Positions 5,181 to 5,196 of a stretch of 5,196 nt of DNA are shown here, in pieces. The DNA is from AM-2324 sp042091035 (GTDB lineage Bacteria > Bacteroidota > Bacteroidia > Chitinophagales > Saprospiraceae): positions 1-5,196 of the forward strand of contig JBELIG010000223.1 of NCBI GenBank assembly GCA_042091035.1. Direction: 5' to 3'. Numbering within the stretch: the first letter of the stretch is position 1; every line of letters starts with the position of its first letter. The position numbers and the translations under genes were made by a program. Under the pieces are notes generated by a model. That model was not told the DNA's origin. It was given only the letters and a program-made list of their open reading frames with translations, and did no database searches.

Positions 5181-5196
5181 AATATATAGATTATTT

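Overview
This window most likely comes from a Bacteroidota chromosome, probably of the Cytophagales or a related lineage. The sequence is AT-rich. It has A-rich rather than Shine-Dalgarno leaders and a perfect Bacteroidota-type -7 box (TAnnTTTG) ahead of one gene. It also carries a Bacteroidota-style gene set: futalosine-pathway mqnD, an RluA-family pseudouridine synthase, 3-hydroxybutyryl-CoA dehydrogenase, an Hsp15-like S4 protein, a soluble DUF58/vWA protein and a WbqC-like protein. The lineage is inferred from protein style and promoter form, not from a search.

Layout. The left third is a divergent pair: mqnD (24-863, minus) and an RluA-family gene (899-1591, plus), separated by only 35 bp. 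The plus gene is followed after 24 bp by a 3-hydroxybutyryl-CoA dehydrogenase gene (1616-2506), probably in the same transcript, which ends at a strong UUCG-capped terminator. A 562-bp stretch between convergent genes (2507-3068) has no convincing protein gene. It does hold three multi-part inverted repeats, a 29-codon hydrophobic small ORF whose start codon lies in a stem, and a second strong plus-strand terminator that no annotated gene uses. The right part is all minus strand: a WbqC-like gene (4487-5134), then a DUF58 gene (3488-4399) and an hslR-like gene (3069-3485) separated by 2 bp. At the right edge a minus-strand terminator marks the end of an unseen gene upstream of the WbqC-like gene.

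How the genes fit together. They are mostly housekeeping functions with little shared pathway: menaquinone synthesis, RNA modification, acyl-CoA metabolism, ribosome rescue, a vWA adaptor protein and a protein of unknown function. No mobile element, CRISPR array, rRNA or tRNA was seen. The one place that could hide something undescribed is the structured gap at 2507-3068, a candidate for a small RNA or a small membrane-peptide locus. The evidence there is suggestive only.
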